From Archangium sp. (GTDB taxonomy: Bacteria > Myxococcota > Myxococcia > Myxococcales > Myxococcaceae), in contig JAUXRX010000002.1 in assembly GCA_030681645.1 (NCBI GenBank), forward strand, positions 124,001-188,000: DNA of 64,000 nucleotides, given 5' to 3'. A program made the translations under genes and the position numbers. Below the pieces are notes generated by a model. It saw only the letters and a list, made by a program, of their open reading frames with translations, had not been told where the DNA came from and did not search any database. Each line of letters opens with the position of its first letter. Positions within the stretch are counted from its first letter, which is position 1. This document shows, one piece after another, positions 37,083 to 50,056 of this stretch.

Positions 37083-37122
37083 GCCCCTCACCCCGGCCCT
37101 CTCCCCGCTTCGCAGGGAGAGG
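37083..37122. repeat. Dispersed hairpin repeat, family B
   Basis: Reads CCCCTCACCCCGGCCCTCTCC followed by CCGCTTCGCAGGGAGAGGG: the CTCTCCC and GGGAGAG arms can form a hairpin. It starts at the rarA stop codon and ends before the 3' end of the convergent NtrC-type gene, so it may act as a bidirectional transcript end. Confidence 0.8.
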
Positions 37123-37130
37123 GAGACAGC

Positions 37131-38602
<1,472 letters not shown>

Positions 38603-38606
<4 letters not shown>

Positions 38607-40168
38607 GGGGTTACCCCTCCAGGTTGCACAGGAATCAGCACTTCAAAGGCGCTGCCTTCGTTCACGATCGACTTCACGGCGAAGTGCCCGCCGTGGTCCT
38701 CGACGATGCGATAGGCAATGGACAAGCCCAGGCCGGTGCCTTCGCCCGGCGGCTTGGTGGTGAAATGGGGCTCGAAGACGCGGCTCAGGTTCTCTTCGGG
38801 GATGCCGCAGCCCGTGTCGGTGACCCGGAACCAGGCGTGCGCGTCCTTCAGGCCGGTCTCGACCACGAGCGTGCCCTCGGAGTTCGGGAGCGCCTGCAGC
38901 CCGTTGTGCAGCAGGTTGAGCACCACCTGCCCCAGCTGGGACGGGTCGCCGTAGACCGCCGGCAGCGAGGTCGCGAGCTTGAGCTCGAGCTTCGCCCGCG
39001 GGTACTTCTTGATCTGCGCGCGGAAGAGCACGGCCGCGTCTTCGACGCACTTGCTCAGGTCGAAGCTGCGGCGATCTTCCACCTTCGAGCGGCGGCTGAA
39101 CTTGAGCAGGCTCTCGACGATGCGCTTGCAGCGCATGGCGCTCTCTTCGATCAGCTCGAGCGCTTCCATGTCGGCCGGCGTGCGGCCCGCGTCGCGCTTC
39201 ATCAACTGCGAGAACGCGAGGATCCCGCCCAGCGGGTTGTTGATCTCGTGCGCCACGCCGCCGGCCAGGTTGCCGATGGCGATCATCTTCTCGCTCTCGA
39301 TCATGCGCCGGGTGAGCGCCCGCTCGTCGGTGACGTCGCGGTAGTGGCACACCGCGATGGGCTCGTCGTCCATCGGGTAGATGTGGGCCACGAAGGTGCG
39401 CGGCCCGTGTGCGATCTCGAGGTTGGCCGGCGCCTTGAGGCCGGGTCCAACCGGACACCCCGGGCACGGCGTGGCGCGATCGAACAGGTATTCATGGCAC
39501 TTACGGCCGAGGCTGAGCGAGGTGACGTCGCGGTTGCTCACCCTGGCCGAGGCCCGGTTGGCGCGGCGGATCACGAAGTCGTCGGTGCTGACCACCGCGA
39601 GCGGGTTGTCGATGGTGTCGAACGAGAGCTCCCACTCGCGCTTGGCCCGCGACAGCATCAGGGTGCGCTGGTGCACGCGCTGCTCGAGGTCGGCGTTGAG
39701 CTGCCGCAGGTCGATGTTCTGCTGGTTCGTCAGATCGGCGAGGCGCTGGTTGTCGCTGACCAGGTAGTGCTGCTCGAAGGCGCTCTTCACCGTCAGCAGC
39801 AACTGGCCGTCGTTCCACGGCTTGCTGATGAAGCGGAAGACCTCCGAGCGGTTGATCGCCTCTTCGATGGCCTGCTGGTCGGCCTGGCCGGTCAGCATGA
39901 TGCGCTGGGCGTGCGGGAGCAGGTCCTTGACCCGCGCCAGGAAGTCGACCCCGTTCATTCCCGGCATGCGGAAGTCGCTGATCACCACGCCCGGCTGGAA
40001 GCGATCGAACAGCCTCAGCGCCGCCTCGGCGTCCGGCGCCGTCTCGATCTCCCAGTCACCCCGGCGCAGCACCCGCCGCAGCGAACGGAGGATGTTCTCC
40101 TCGTCGTCCACCAGGAGCAGCTTCCCGGGTGCGGATGGCTCAGCGTTGAGATTGGCGGCGGTGCCCAC
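38603..40168 (-). CDS. Hybrid histidine kinase: receiver, Cys-containing PAS, HisKA, HATPase
   Basis: The 521-residue soluble kinase has an N-terminal receiver (phosphoacceptor D65 in [10 protein letters not shown]), a short coiled coil, a PAS domain containing the Cys cluster [19 protein letters not shown], a HisKA helix with the phospho-accepting H307 in [13 protein letters not shown], and a HATPase domain with [15 protein letters not shown] and DTGCGIPEE. The Cys-bearing PAS variant is frequent in delta-proteobacterial-type kinases and may bind metal or sense redox. With no membrane segment it senses a cytosolic signal and phosphorylates the co-translated NtrC-type regulator. GTG start at 40168. 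The N-terminal receiver suggests input from a second kinase. Confidence 0.92.
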
Positions 40169-40315
40169 GGGTCACTCCAGTCAGCAAGCGCGCGGCCAAC
40201 CCATGAGTCCAAATAACCAGTTGAAATGAATGAGCTTTGTTGGCCAGGAGAGGCGGGAGCATGGGGTCAACAGTAACCCACCCACGGTCTCCCGGGGTCA
40301 AGCCGACCCACCACT

Positions 40316-41245
40316 TCAGCTTGCGGAAGCCAGTACGGCGGCCTGGAACAGGCTGATCTTGTTCCGGCCTTCGCGTTTGGCCCGGTACAGCGCTTCGTCG
40401 GCGGTGCGAACGAGCTGCTCTGAGGTGTTCACTGACCGCCCCGGGAAACCGGACACCCCGAAGGACGCGGTGACCCGCAACCCAGCCGGGCCGGCTTTGA
40501 TCTTGTGCATCTCCGCGGCGATGCGCTCGGCGACGGTGAGGGCACCCGCGAGGTGGGTCTTGGGCAGCAGCACCGCGAACTCCTCGCCGCCATAGCGGGC
40601 CACGAAGTCGGTCTCGCGGACCGCGGCCTTCACGCAGGCGGCCATCGAGAACAGCACCTCGTCACCGACCTGGTGCCCGAAGTTGTCGTTCACGTTCTTG
40701 AAGTGATCGAGGTCGACGAGAATCAGCGCGAGGGGATCGTCGTAGCGCTGGGCGCGCCGGAACTCTTCGCGCAGGCGATCCTGGAACGCGCGGTGGTTGG
40801 CGATCTGCGTGAGGCCATCGGTCACGGCGAGCTCGTGCAGCCGCGCAGCCTCGGCCTTCGCCGCCAGCAGCAGCTTGTGGAGCTCCATGCGCCGCTGGGC
40901 GCGCGCCACGGTTTCCGCCGGCGTCACCGGCTTGACCAGGTAATCGTCGCAGCCCTGGGCGAAGGCCGCGGCGCGGGCCGACGGATCATCGGTGAGCGAG
41001 ACCATCAGCACCGGGGTCTGACCACCCTCTGAGCGCAGGTGCCGCAGCACGGCCAGGCCGCTCTCCCCCGTCAGCTCGACGTCCACGATGGCGACGTCGA
41101 TGGGGCCGTCGATGAGGTGGCCGATGCCTTCGGACGCCGTGGTCGCCGTGAGCACCCTGGCTCCGGCGTCTTCGAGCTCGCGCACGAGCTCCGCCGCGAG
41201 CGAGATCGCGTCATCGATGACGAGCGCTGTCCAACGAACCCCCAT
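40316..41245 (-). CDS. Response regulator with GGDEF output (diguanylate cyclase)
   Basis: The 309-residue protein joins a receiver (DVAIVDVELTG with the phosphoacceptor Asp; lysine in LVKPVTP) to a GGDEF domain. The active site reads GGEEF, and the allosteric I-site RETD lies exactly five residues before it, so both catalysis of c-di-GMP synthesis and product inhibition are expected. The start MGVRWTALVIDD at 41245 is chosen because it directly precedes the receiver; longer in-frame extensions run into the divergent glycosyltransferase gene. A PilZ protein further along the window is a possible c-di-GMP reader. Confidence 0.93.
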   Translation of the reverse strand: MGVRWTALVIDDAISLAAELVRELEDAGARVLTATTASEGIGHLIDGPIDVAIVDVELTGESGLAVLRHLRSEGGQTPVLMVSLTDDPSARAAAFAQGCDDYLVKPVTPAETVARAQRRMELHKLLLAAKAEAARLHELAVTDGLTQIANHRAFQDRLREEFRRAQRYDDPLALILVDLDHFKNVNDNFGHQVGDEVLFSMAACVKAAVRETDFVARYGGEEFAVLLPKTHLAGALTVAERIAAEMHKIKAGPAGLRVTASFGVSGFPGRSVNTSEQLVRTADEALYRAKREGRNKISLFQAAVLASAS

Positions 41246-41320
41246 GCCCTTGAAGGCATAGCCCTGTTCTCTGCCGCGCGCATGCTTGGCGCGTCGAAAG
41301 AGGTGTGGGATACGCGGCCC

Positions 41321-42103
41321 ATGGCCCGTCCGAGCTTGAGCCTGTTCTTTCCCGCCTGGAACGAGGAGGAGTACGTCGAGCGCGCGGTGAGCCGCGCGAA
41401 GGTCGTGCTCGAGCGCCTGTCGGACGATTGGGAGATCATCGTGGTCAACGACGCCTCGACCGATCGCACGAAGGAGATCGCCGAGGGCCTCTCCCGCCGC
41501 GACGCCCGCATTCGCTGCGTGTCGCACGAGGTGAACCAGAAGCTCGGCGGCGCGATGAAGACGGGCTTCTCGTCGAGCACCAAGGACGTCGTCATCTATT
41601 CCGACATGGACCTGCCGTTCGATCTGAACGAGCTCGAGCGCGCGCTCCACCTGATGGACTACCTGGAGGCCGACATGATCTGCGCCTTCCGGTTCGATCG
41701 CACCAGCGAGGGCACCAAGCGCATCCTCTACTCGTACGTGTACAACGCGCTGATCAGCACCGTGTTCGGCGTGGCGATCAAGGACATCAACTTCAGCTTC
41801 AAGGTGGTGCACCGCCGCGTGCTCGAGTCGATCGACCTCAAGGCGCAGGGCTCGTTCATCGACGCCGAGCTGGTGGTGAAGGCCATTCGCAAGGGCTTCA
41901 AGGTCTTCCAGATGGGCGTCGACTACTTCCCGCGCACGCGCGGCATCTCGACGCTGGCGAGCCCGCAGGTGATCTTCAAGATGATCAAGGAGCTCGGTTC
42001 GCTCTTCGAAGACACCCGCAACCCGAGGAACCCGGCGAGGCCGGTGCGGTTGCCTCCCGACGTCGCGGCGTTCCCGTCGAAGAAGGCGTCTGGAGCCCCG
42101 TGA
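41321..42103 (+). CDS. Family 2 glycosyltransferase
   Basis: This 260-residue GT-A enzyme starts LFFPAWNEEEYVERAV, with the nucleotide-sugar-binding segment IIVVNDASTDRTKEIA and a metal-binding DMD in IYSDMDLPFD, typical of GT2 polyprenyl-phosphate or lipid-linked transferases. It lacks the C-terminal membrane helices of ArnC/DPM-type enzymes, so it may act peripherally. The ATG at 41321 is preferred because the catalytic domain begins immediately. It is followed after 61 bp by a YdjC-type deacetylase; such pairs add and then deacetylate an N-acetylhexosamine on a lipid or polysaccharide, which is an inference here. Confidence 0.85.
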   Translation: MARPSLSLFFPAWNEEEYVERAVSRAKVVLERLSDDWEIIVVNDASTDRTKEIAEGLSRRDARIRCVSHEVNQKLGGAMKTGFSSSTKDVVIYSDMDLPFDLNELERALHLMDYLEADMICAFRFDRTSEGTKRILYSYVYNALISTVFGVAIKDINFSFKVVHRRVLESIDLKAQGSFIDAELVVKAIRKGFKVFQMGVDYFPRTRGISTLASPQVIFKMIKELGSLFEDTRNPRNPARPVRLPPDVAAFPSKKASGAP

Positions 42104-42120
42104 GCGACGAAACGGTCTCC

Positions 42121-42161
42121 CTCTCCCTGCGCCAGCGGGGAGAGGGTCGGGGTGAGGGGCC
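42121..42161. repeat. Dispersed hairpin repeat, family B (inverted copy)
   Basis: CTCTCCCTGCGCCAGCGGGG then AGAGGGTCGGGGTGAGGGGC is the reverse complement of the family B copy at 37083. It lies between the glycosyltransferase stop and the deacetylase start, ending a few bases before the GTG. Confidence 0.8.
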
Positions 42162-42164
42162 GAA

Positions 42165-42986
42165 GTGATTCGCCTGGTCATCAACGCAGACGATCTCGGT
42201 CTCCACCCGCGAATCGACGAAGGCATCTTCGCGGCCCACACCGACGGCGTGGTCACCAGCGCGACGGTCCTCGCCACCGGACCCACCGCCGCCGAAGCCA
42301 TTCGCCGCGCAGGCCAGACGAAGCTCGGTCTGGGCCTTCACCTCTGCCTCACCACGCACCTCACCCCCGCCGCTTCCGCGCGAGACGTGCGCTGGCTCGC
42401 GCCGGGGGGCCGCTTCCGCCGCAACTGGGCCGAGCTGTCCGCCGCGTGGCTGGGCCGCCTGATCCCCGCCGAAGAGATCGTCACCGAGTTCCGCGCCCAG
42501 GTGCGCCGCGCGCAGGAACTCGGCGCGCACCTCGATCACCTGGACACGCACCAGCACCTGCACCTGCTGCCGGGCATGACGTCGATCGTCGAGGTGCTCG
42601 CGGCCGAGCTGGGCCTGCCGATGCGCTGGCCTTCTGAGCGGCCCACGGCGCACTGGCTCATCCACCCGAAGTCGGCGGTGAAGTCGGCGCTGCTCGGCGC
42701 CCTGTCGCGCGTGAAGCAGCCGCGTGGGGTGAAACGGGTGCGGGCCGTCGGCGTGTTCGAGTCGGGGCGCCTGACCGAGAAGCGCCTGCTGCGGCTCATC
42801 CGCGACCTGCGCGATGGCGACAACGAGATCGTCACCCACCCGGGCCTCGAGCCCGGCGTGGTACCGCAGGATCCAGGTTGGAGCTACGAGTGGGAACAGG
42901 AGCTGGCCGCCGTGCTCAGCCCCAGGGTGCGCGACGCGATCGCCGGCCGCGGCATCGAGCTCGTGAACTACGCCCAGCTGACCTGA
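42165..42986 (+). CDS. ChbG/YdjC-type (HpnK-like) carbohydrate deacetylase
   Basis: The 273-residue protein has the YdjC motifs: NADDLGLHPRIDEGI with the metal-binding Asp pair, LDHLDTHQHLHLLPG with catalytic and metal-binding histidines, and EIVTHPGLE near the C-terminus. These enzymes remove acetyl groups from N-acetylglucosamine-containing glycans such as chitooligosaccharides or hopanoid-linked GlcNAc (HpnK). The start is GTG at 42165. It forms a likely operon with the upstream glycosyltransferase. No hopanoid genes are in the window, so the product is undetermined. Confidence 0.88.
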   Translation: MIRLVINADDLGLHPRIDEGIFAAHTDGVVTSATVLATGPTAAEAIRRAGQTKLGLGLHLCLTTHLTPAASARDVRWLAPGGRFRRNWAELSAAWLGRLIPAEEIVTEFRAQVRRAQELGAHLDHLDTHQHLHLLPGMTSIVEVLAAELGLPMRWPSERPTAHWLIHPKSAVKSALLGALSRVKQPRGVKRVRAVGVFESGRLTEKRLLRLIRDLRDGDNEIVTHPGLEPGVVPQDPGWSYEWEQELAAVLSPRVRDAIAGRGIELVNYAQLT

Positions 42987-42991
42987 CGAAT

Positions 42992-43018
42992 GACTCCTCT
43001 CCCCGAAGGGAGAGGGCC
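42992..43018. repeat. Short family B hairpin copy
   Basis: CTCCTCTCCCCGAAGGGAGAGG forms a compact stem of CTCTCCC with GGGAGAG just after the deacetylase stop and before the convergent lipoprotein gene. It is a plausible bidirectional transcript end. Confidence 0.6.
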
Positions 43019-43029
43019 AACGGCTTCAC

Positions 43030-45567
43030 TCACCCGATGTCGGGATCGCAGGCGCAGCTGGCGCTGTTGCAGTGGAAGCCCGCACCGCAGCCACCACAAT
43101 CCATCGGGCACACGCACGAGCGCTGGCCGGGATCGCAAACGAGCGGCGCGACGCACGTGCCACCGCACGCGTCACCGTTCGGATCAGGCGAAGCGTCGTT
43201 CCAGTACTTGTAGCTGACGGCCACCTGCACGCCCGCCGCGCTGGGGATGCAGTTGCCGAAGAACACGAGGCGCCGCGTCGCCGCGTCGATATCCCAGCCA
43301 TTCGTGCGATCGCGGGGAACGTCGGCCGTGTTGCAGGCGCCGCGCGTGGTGGCGACCGCGACCTTGATGGTCGCCGAGATCGGAGGGCGCTGCAGCTGCG
43401 TGCCTGTGCCACCGATCACTGCGGTGAGGATCGCGTCAATCGTGGCGGCCTGCTGCGCGGTCTGCTGCGCCGTGGGGTTCATCGGGTTGAAGACCTGAAT
43501 GCTGCCGATCACCCCGCCCGTCGCCCGAATGAGCGAGTGGTACTTGCCGGGGTTGACCTCCGGGATGTCGCCGCAGCTCCCGCCCTCGGGGCAGAGGATG
43601 CCGTGCGCCACCGCGCGGGTCGAGATGCGCTGGTTCAAGTACAGCTGCATCGCTGCGGCCGTGATGCCGGACTGCTCAGACGTATCCGTGAGGAAGATGA
43701 AGTGTCCCTGGGCGTCCGTACGGAAGGGGCCTCCAGTCCGGCCAGCTGCGCCGCTCATGAAAGTCTGCGTGCCTGCGAAGCCCTGCTCGCTCGCGCTCCC
43801 ACCTGTTCCAAACGCCGCGCCGCCCAGGAACCACGACTGCATCGTGGTGAGGTTGGTCGTCCAGTCTTTGAGCGATCCGTCGTAGGCCGAAGCGTACCAG
43901 CCCGTGCTCACGCCAGCGGCGCGCCAGTCCAGCCCGGCGGCTGAGAGCTTCTGTCCAAACAGCGTTCCGGCGTTGGCCACGGCCGTCTGGGAATCGGCCA
44001 TCGAACAGCTGTCGTCCACCACCCACAGGAAGTCGACCTTCTGGTTCACGCTCGCCGCGAAGACCTCGCACTGGGTGTTCGCGAAGTCGCCGAACTGCGC
44101 GAGCGCGGTGCCACCCGCCACGTCGTCGACCCTGAAGACCGCCTGCCCCGGCGTGTAGAGGTTCGCGGGGATGAGGGCGATCACCACCACCGCGCGCGTC
44201 CCCGTGCGACGCACGTACTCGGCCACCACCTTGAAGGGCCCGCTCGCGCCAGCCGTCCCCTGGAGAAGCCCGGTCGCGTTCATGCCCAGGTAGTTCTGCA
44301 CGATGGCGTTGATCTTCGCCTTCGCGTCGCCACCGCCGCTCACGTCGTAGATCGCTCGCACTGAGCCGCCGAACCCGTCCCACGTGGTGAAGGTCTGCGT
44401 GAGCGGCGCCGATACGCCGGTGATCTTCGAGCGGCCGTCTGCTTCCTCTGCGTTGCTGTCAGTGCCCGCTGGCGCCTTTGAGAGCGCGATGCCGGCGATC
44501 TTCGTCGAAGAGTCATAGAAGACGAAGCCCGCTTCCTCAGACCCCTGGCCGGTGATGCGCGAGATGCGCGAGATCTCGGCGAAGTCAGGCACCAGCGCCA
44601 TCTGCACGTCGCTCACGCCGCTGCTGTGGAAGGTGATGGGGCGCAGGTTCGCCGTCGCGCACGCCTGCTGCGCCACGCCGGTGCCGTCGCCCATGTTGGT
44701 GGGGTTGAGCTCGCCCATGTCGACGCGGCCGTTCAGGTTGGTGTCTTCGGCGCCGTCCTGGATGCCGTCACCATCGGAGTCTGCGTTGCACGCGTTGGTC
44801 TTCACGGCGCTGTCCGCGTCGTAGGTAGCGATGGTGTACGTGCAGCCCATCGGATCAGCGCCCACCGGCACCAGCCCGCCCTCGACGCCGTCAGGCAGAC
44901 CATCGCCGTCGGTGTCGCGCTTCGTGCCGTCGGTGACGCAGCCCGCAGCTATCGCGACCTCTTCGCCGTCGCTGTAGCCGTCGCAGTCGGTGTCCTTCTT
45001 CACGGGGTCGGTCTCGGTCGGCTGGCGGCGCCCGTCGTGGTTGGCGTCTTCCGCGCCGTCGTTCACCCCGTCACCGTCGGTGTCGGGCAGCGTCGGGTTT
45101 GACTTGGAGCCCGGGTCCACGTCGGCCACGAAGGTGGCGCCGCAGGTGCTGCTGACCGTGGTGTTCTTGCCCATCTCGAGGCCGTCAGCCAGGCCGTCGC
45201 CGTCCGAGTCTGAGTTGCACGGATTGGTGAACGTGCCGTTGCCGTAGTCGGTGCCGTATTCTTCCGCGTCGGACAGGCCGTCGCAGTCGGTGTCACGACC
45301 GGGGTTGAGCCCCGCCGCGTTCGGGTCGCAGCCAGTCACGACGTTGCCGCCGCCGCTGCCGCCCACGCCAGCACCACCACCGCCACCGCCACCGACGCCA
45401 CCGCCGTTGCCCGGGCCGCTGCCCGTGCCGATCGTCGCGCGGCATTCGCCCATCGTGCAGACCTGGCCGCTCTGACAGTCCTCGAAGGTGGTGCACTTCT
45501 TCGGCGCCGTGCAGGCGCACGCCGAGACGAACGCGCTCGCGAGCGCAACCCAGAACAATCGAACCAT
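43030..45567 (-). CDS. Lipoprotein with thrombospondin type-3-like calcium repeats and a VWA-like domain
   Basis: The 845-residue product has a lipoprotein signal (MVRLFWVALASAFVSAC), a short Cys-rich module, a Gly-rich linker, then six DxDxDGxxD-type calcium-binding repeats (for example DTDCDGLSDAEE, DSDGDGLADGLE, DTDGDGVNDGAED, DTDGDGLPDGVE). A middle beta-rich region is followed by a VWA-like domain whose opening VDFLWVVDDSCSM carries a DxSxS MIDAS motif (DDSCS). The C-terminus is Cys-rich (CVCPMDCGGCGAGFHC). It is probably a calcium-stiffened surface adhesin or binding protein. The ATG is preceded by GGAGG. It is alone but co-directional with the methyltransferase gene. Confidence 0.88.
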   Translation of the reverse strand: MVRLFWVALASAFVSACACTAPKKCTTFEDCQSGQVCTMGECRATIGTGSGPGNGGGVGGGGGGGAGVGGSGGGNVVTGCDPNAAGLNPGRDTDCDGLSDAEEYGTDYGNGTFTNPCNSDSDGDGLADGLEMGKNTTVSSTCGATFVADVDPGSKSNPTLPDTDGDGVNDGAEDANHDGRRQPTETDPVKKDTDCDGYSDGEEVAIAAGCVTDGTKRDTDGDGLPDGVEGGLVPVGADPMGCTYTIATYDADSAVKTNACNADSDGDGIQDGAEDTNLNGRVDMGELNPTNMGDGTGVAQQACATANLRPITFHSSGVSDVQMALVPDFAEISRISRITGQGSEEAGFVFYDSSTKIAGIALSKAPAGTDSNAEEADGRSKITGVSAPLTQTFTTWDGFGGSVRAIYDVSGGGDAKAKINAIVQNYLGMNATGLLQGTAGASGPFKVVAEYVRRTGTRAVVVIALIPANLYTPGQAVFRVDDVAGGTALAQFGDFANTQCEVFAASVNQKVDFLWVVDDSCSMADSQTAVANAGTLFGQKLSAAGLDWRAAGVSTGWYASAYDGSLKDWTTNLTTMQSWFLGGAAFGTGGSASEQGFAGTQTFMSGAAGRTGGPFRTDAQGHFIFLTDTSEQSGITAAAMQLYLNQRISTRAVAHGILCPEGGSCGDIPEVNPGKYHSLIRATGGVIGSIQVFNPMNPTAQQTAQQAATIDAILTAVIGGTGTQLQRPPISATIKVAVATTRGACNTADVPRDRTNGWDIDAATRRLVFFGNCIPSAAGVQVAVSYKYWNDASPDPNGDACGGTCVAPLVCDPGQRSCVCPMDCGGCGAGFHCNSASCACDPDIG

Positions 45568-45631
45568 GGAAGAAATACCTCCGAAGAGAGTCGGCCCCGT
45601 GTGAGTCAGGCCCCCTTTTACGGAGCGAAGC

Positions 45632-46291
45632 CTACACGCAGTCCGCTACGAAAAGCACATGGGCGGTCGTGCTGCGCTTCGAGAGCGAGATGGTCTCGCG
45701 CACCTCGAACCCTGCGCGCGTGAGGAGCTCCTGCGTTCTCTCACGCGTTGAGAAACCCAGACCGCCGCTGCCCTTCGTGCGACCGAGCAGTCGCACCATC
45801 ACCTGCTCCTGCAGCAGCGCCTTGCGGGTGCGCCAGCCGCCGTCGTCTTCCGCTTCCTTGAGCAACAGCCGGCCGCCCTTCTTGAGCAGCTGGTGGCAGG
45901 CGGCGAGGAAGTCGGGCCAGTCGGCCTCGGGCAGGAGGTAGAGCACGTCGCTCACCGTGACCGTGTCGAAGGTCGCGGCCTCGAGCGAGGCGAGCCGCTC
46001 CACCGTCATCACGTCGAAGCGCGTGTTGCCCAGGCGGCCCACCGAGCGGCGGGCCCAGTCGATCTTCTTGGGGTCCGTGTCGATGCCCACGATCGAACGA
46101 TCGGGGAAGCCGACCGCCATCAGCGAGCAGAGCAGGCCGTGACCGCAGCCCACGTCGAGAATGCGCTCGCCCTTCACCCGGTTGGTGAGCTCTTCGAGGG
46201 GGGCGCTGAAGAGGCGGGCTCGGACGAAGAGACGCTCGGGCAGGGGGAGGTCTTTGAAGACCGACAACGATGGGTGCGTCAGCATGGTCAT
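45632..46291 (-). CDS. Class I SAM-dependent methyltransferase
   Basis: A 219-residue enzyme with motif I ILDVGCGHGLLCSLM (SAM-binding), acidic motif at VGIDTDPKKI and post-motif TVTVSDVLYLLPEADW, characteristic of class I methyltransferases. It has no strong substrate clue; the C-terminal KRSTTAHVLFVADCV contributes nothing diagnostic. The start is taken at ATG 46291 (MTMLTHPSL) because further upstream the frame runs into a family A repeat. The lipoprotein gene follows 64 bp downstream on the same strand. Confidence 0.85.
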   Translation of the reverse strand: MTMLTHPSLSVFKDLPLPERLFVRARLFSAPLEELTNRVKGERILDVGCGHGLLCSLMAVGFPDRSIVGIDTDPKKIDWARRSVGRLGNTRFDVMTVERLASLEAATFDTVTVSDVLYLLPEADWPDFLAACHQLLKKGGRLLLKEAEDDGGWRTRKALLQEQVMVRLLGRTKGSGGLGFSTRERTQELLTRAGFEVRETISLSKRSTTAHVLFVADCV

Positions 46292-46292
46292 C

Positions 46293-46320
46293 CGTTCACC
46301 CCGAGCGGAGTCGAGGGGCC
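46293..46320. repeat. Dispersed palindromic repeat, family A (reverse orientation)
   Basis: CGTTCACCCCGAGCGGAGTC then GAGGGGCC is the reverse complement of the copy at 35684. It lies between the 3' end of fadJ and the methyltransferase start, in the interval separating the two genes. Confidence 0.8.
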
Positions 46321-46328
46321 TGTCCAAC

Positions 46329-48533
<2,205 letters not shown>

Positions 48534-49823
48534 TTAGGCGCGCTCCAGGACGACCGCTGCACCCTGACCACCCTGGGCGCAGACCGTGACGAGGGCAGTC
48601 CCGAGGCCGCGCCGCTTCAGCTCGCGCAGGGACTGGTGGAGGATCCGCGCGCCGGTCGCGGCGAACGGGTGACCGAGGGCGATCGAGCCCCCGTTGACGT
48701 TGAGCCGGTCGCGGTTCACTTCACCCAGCGCCGCCTTCCGGCCCAGCTTCGCCGCGAAGGCCTTCGAGCCGAACGCCTGGATGTTCGAGGCGATCTGCGC
48801 GGCGAAGGCCTCGTGCATGTCGATGAGCTCGATGTCCGAGAGCTTCATGCCCGCGCGGTCCAGCGCGATCGGCGCGGCGTAGGCCGGGCCCTGCAGCAGC
48901 TGGTCGCCGGGGTCGGTGGCGGCGAACGCGTACGACTTGATGAAGCCCAGGGGCTCGTAGCCGAGCGCCTTCGCCTTCTCTTCGCTCATCAGGATCAGCG
49001 CGGCCGCGCCGTCGGTGAGCGGCGAGGCGTTGCCCGCGGTCACCGTGCCGTAGCGGCGATCGAAGACGGGCTTGAGCGCGGTGAGCGCGTCGAGCGAGGT
49101 GTCTTCGCGCACCAGGTTGTCCGTGGCGGCGACCTCCTTGTACTTCGGGGGCACCGGCACCGGCATCACCTCGTCCTTGAAGTAGCCCGCCTTCCACGCC
49201 CGCGCGGCGTTGTGGTGCGAGGCCAGCGAGATCTGGTCCTGCTCCAGCCGGGTGATGCCGTTCTCCTTGGCCATCTTCTCCGCGGAGTCGCCCATCGACA
49301 TGCCCGTCGAGTACTCGGCGATCGCCGGGGGCACCGGCAGCAGGTCGCGGGCCTTGAGCGACTGGAAGGGCTTGAGCCGCGCCGGCAGGTTCTTCGCCTT
49401 CGAGGCGCTCACCAGCGCGTGGGCGAGCGGGCGCGAGGTGAAGATCGGCGGGTCCGACATCGACTCGGTGCCGCCGGCGATGCCCACGTCAGCGGTGCCC
49501 AGCGAGATGGACCGCGCGATGTCGACCGCCGCCTGGATGGAGGTGGCGCAGGCGCGCATCACCGTGTGCGTCTCGATGCGCCGCGGCAGGCCCGACAGCA
49601 GCACCAGCTCGCGGGCGATCGACGAGGCGGTCAGCGACGGCACCACCTGGCCGAAGACCAGCTCGTCGATCACCTCGGGATCGAGGTCGTACCGCTGCAC
49701 CAGCTCCTGCACCACGATGCGCCCCAGATCGAGGGCGGTGAGATCGTTGAAGACGGTGTTCGCCTTCACGAAAGGGGTCCGAAGACCTCCGATGATCGCT
49801 ACCCGACGGTTGCTCTGCGGCAT
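48534..49823 (-). CDS. fadI: Acetyl-CoA C-acyltransferase (3-ketoacyl-CoA thiolase)
   Basis: A 429-residue thiolase with the nucleophile Cys in MRACATSIQAAVD, the substrate loop NVNGGSIALGHPFAATGARI containing the catalytic His, and C-terminal CAQGGQGAAVVLERA with the second Cys. The length and sequence resemble FadI (anaerobic/secondary beta-oxidation thiolase) rather than FadA. It is first in a two-gene operon with fadJ and is preceded by GGAGG five bases before the ATG. It completes beta-oxidation with its partner. Confidence 0.93.
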   Translation of the reverse strand: MPQSNRRVAIIGGLRTPFVKANTVFNDLTALDLGRIVVQELVQRYDLDPEVIDELVFGQVVPSLTASSIARELVLLSGLPRRIETHTVMRACATSIQAAVDIARSISLGTADVGIAGGTESMSDPPIFTSRPLAHALVSASKAKNLPARLKPFQSLKARDLLPVPPAIAEYSTGMSMGDSAEKMAKENGITRLEQDQISLASHHNAARAWKAGYFKDEVMPVPVPPKYKEVAATDNLVREDTSLDALTALKPVFDRRYGTVTAGNASPLTDGAAALILMSEEKAKALGYEPLGFIKSYAFAATDPGDQLLQGPAYAAPIALDRAGMKLSDIELIDMHEAFAAQIASNIQAFGSKAFAAKLGRKAALGEVNRDRLNVNGGSIALGHPFAATGARILHQSLRELKRRGLGTALVTVCAQGGQGAAVVLERA

Positions 49824-50056
49824 GAAGCCTCCAGGCGAAGCCAGACGACTGGAGAGGCAATAGGGCCGGCTGATTCCGGAGTCAACGAAGAATGACGCAA
49901 AGCGTTAGCCGACCGAACGGGCCGGAGAATTCGTGACTTTCTTTCAGGGGGGACTAGCGCTGTGTGGGAGAAGCGGTTACCTAGTGGATGCCCCGTCGTC
50001 AAAAGACGGAGCCGGGCCCCCCTCCTGGGGACTCGATTACGAAAGCAAATCAAGCA
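49824..50056. promoter_or_regulatory. Divergent regulatory region and cold-shock gene leader
   Basis: This 233-bp gap holds the promoter(s) of fadI (minus) and the cold-shock gene (plus). The 120 bases before the cold-shock ATG contain a small hairpin, CCGTC (49993-49997) with GACGG (50005-50009), followed by runs of G and C that could also pair. Long structured leaders are common in cold-shock mRNAs. No confident -35/-10 elements were found. Confidence 0.4.

Noticed and set aside
41321..42986. Hopanoid HpnI/HpnK pair
   Set aside because: The transferase-deacetylase order fits, but no other hopanoid gene is present and the transferase lacks the expected membrane helices; kept as generic enzymes.
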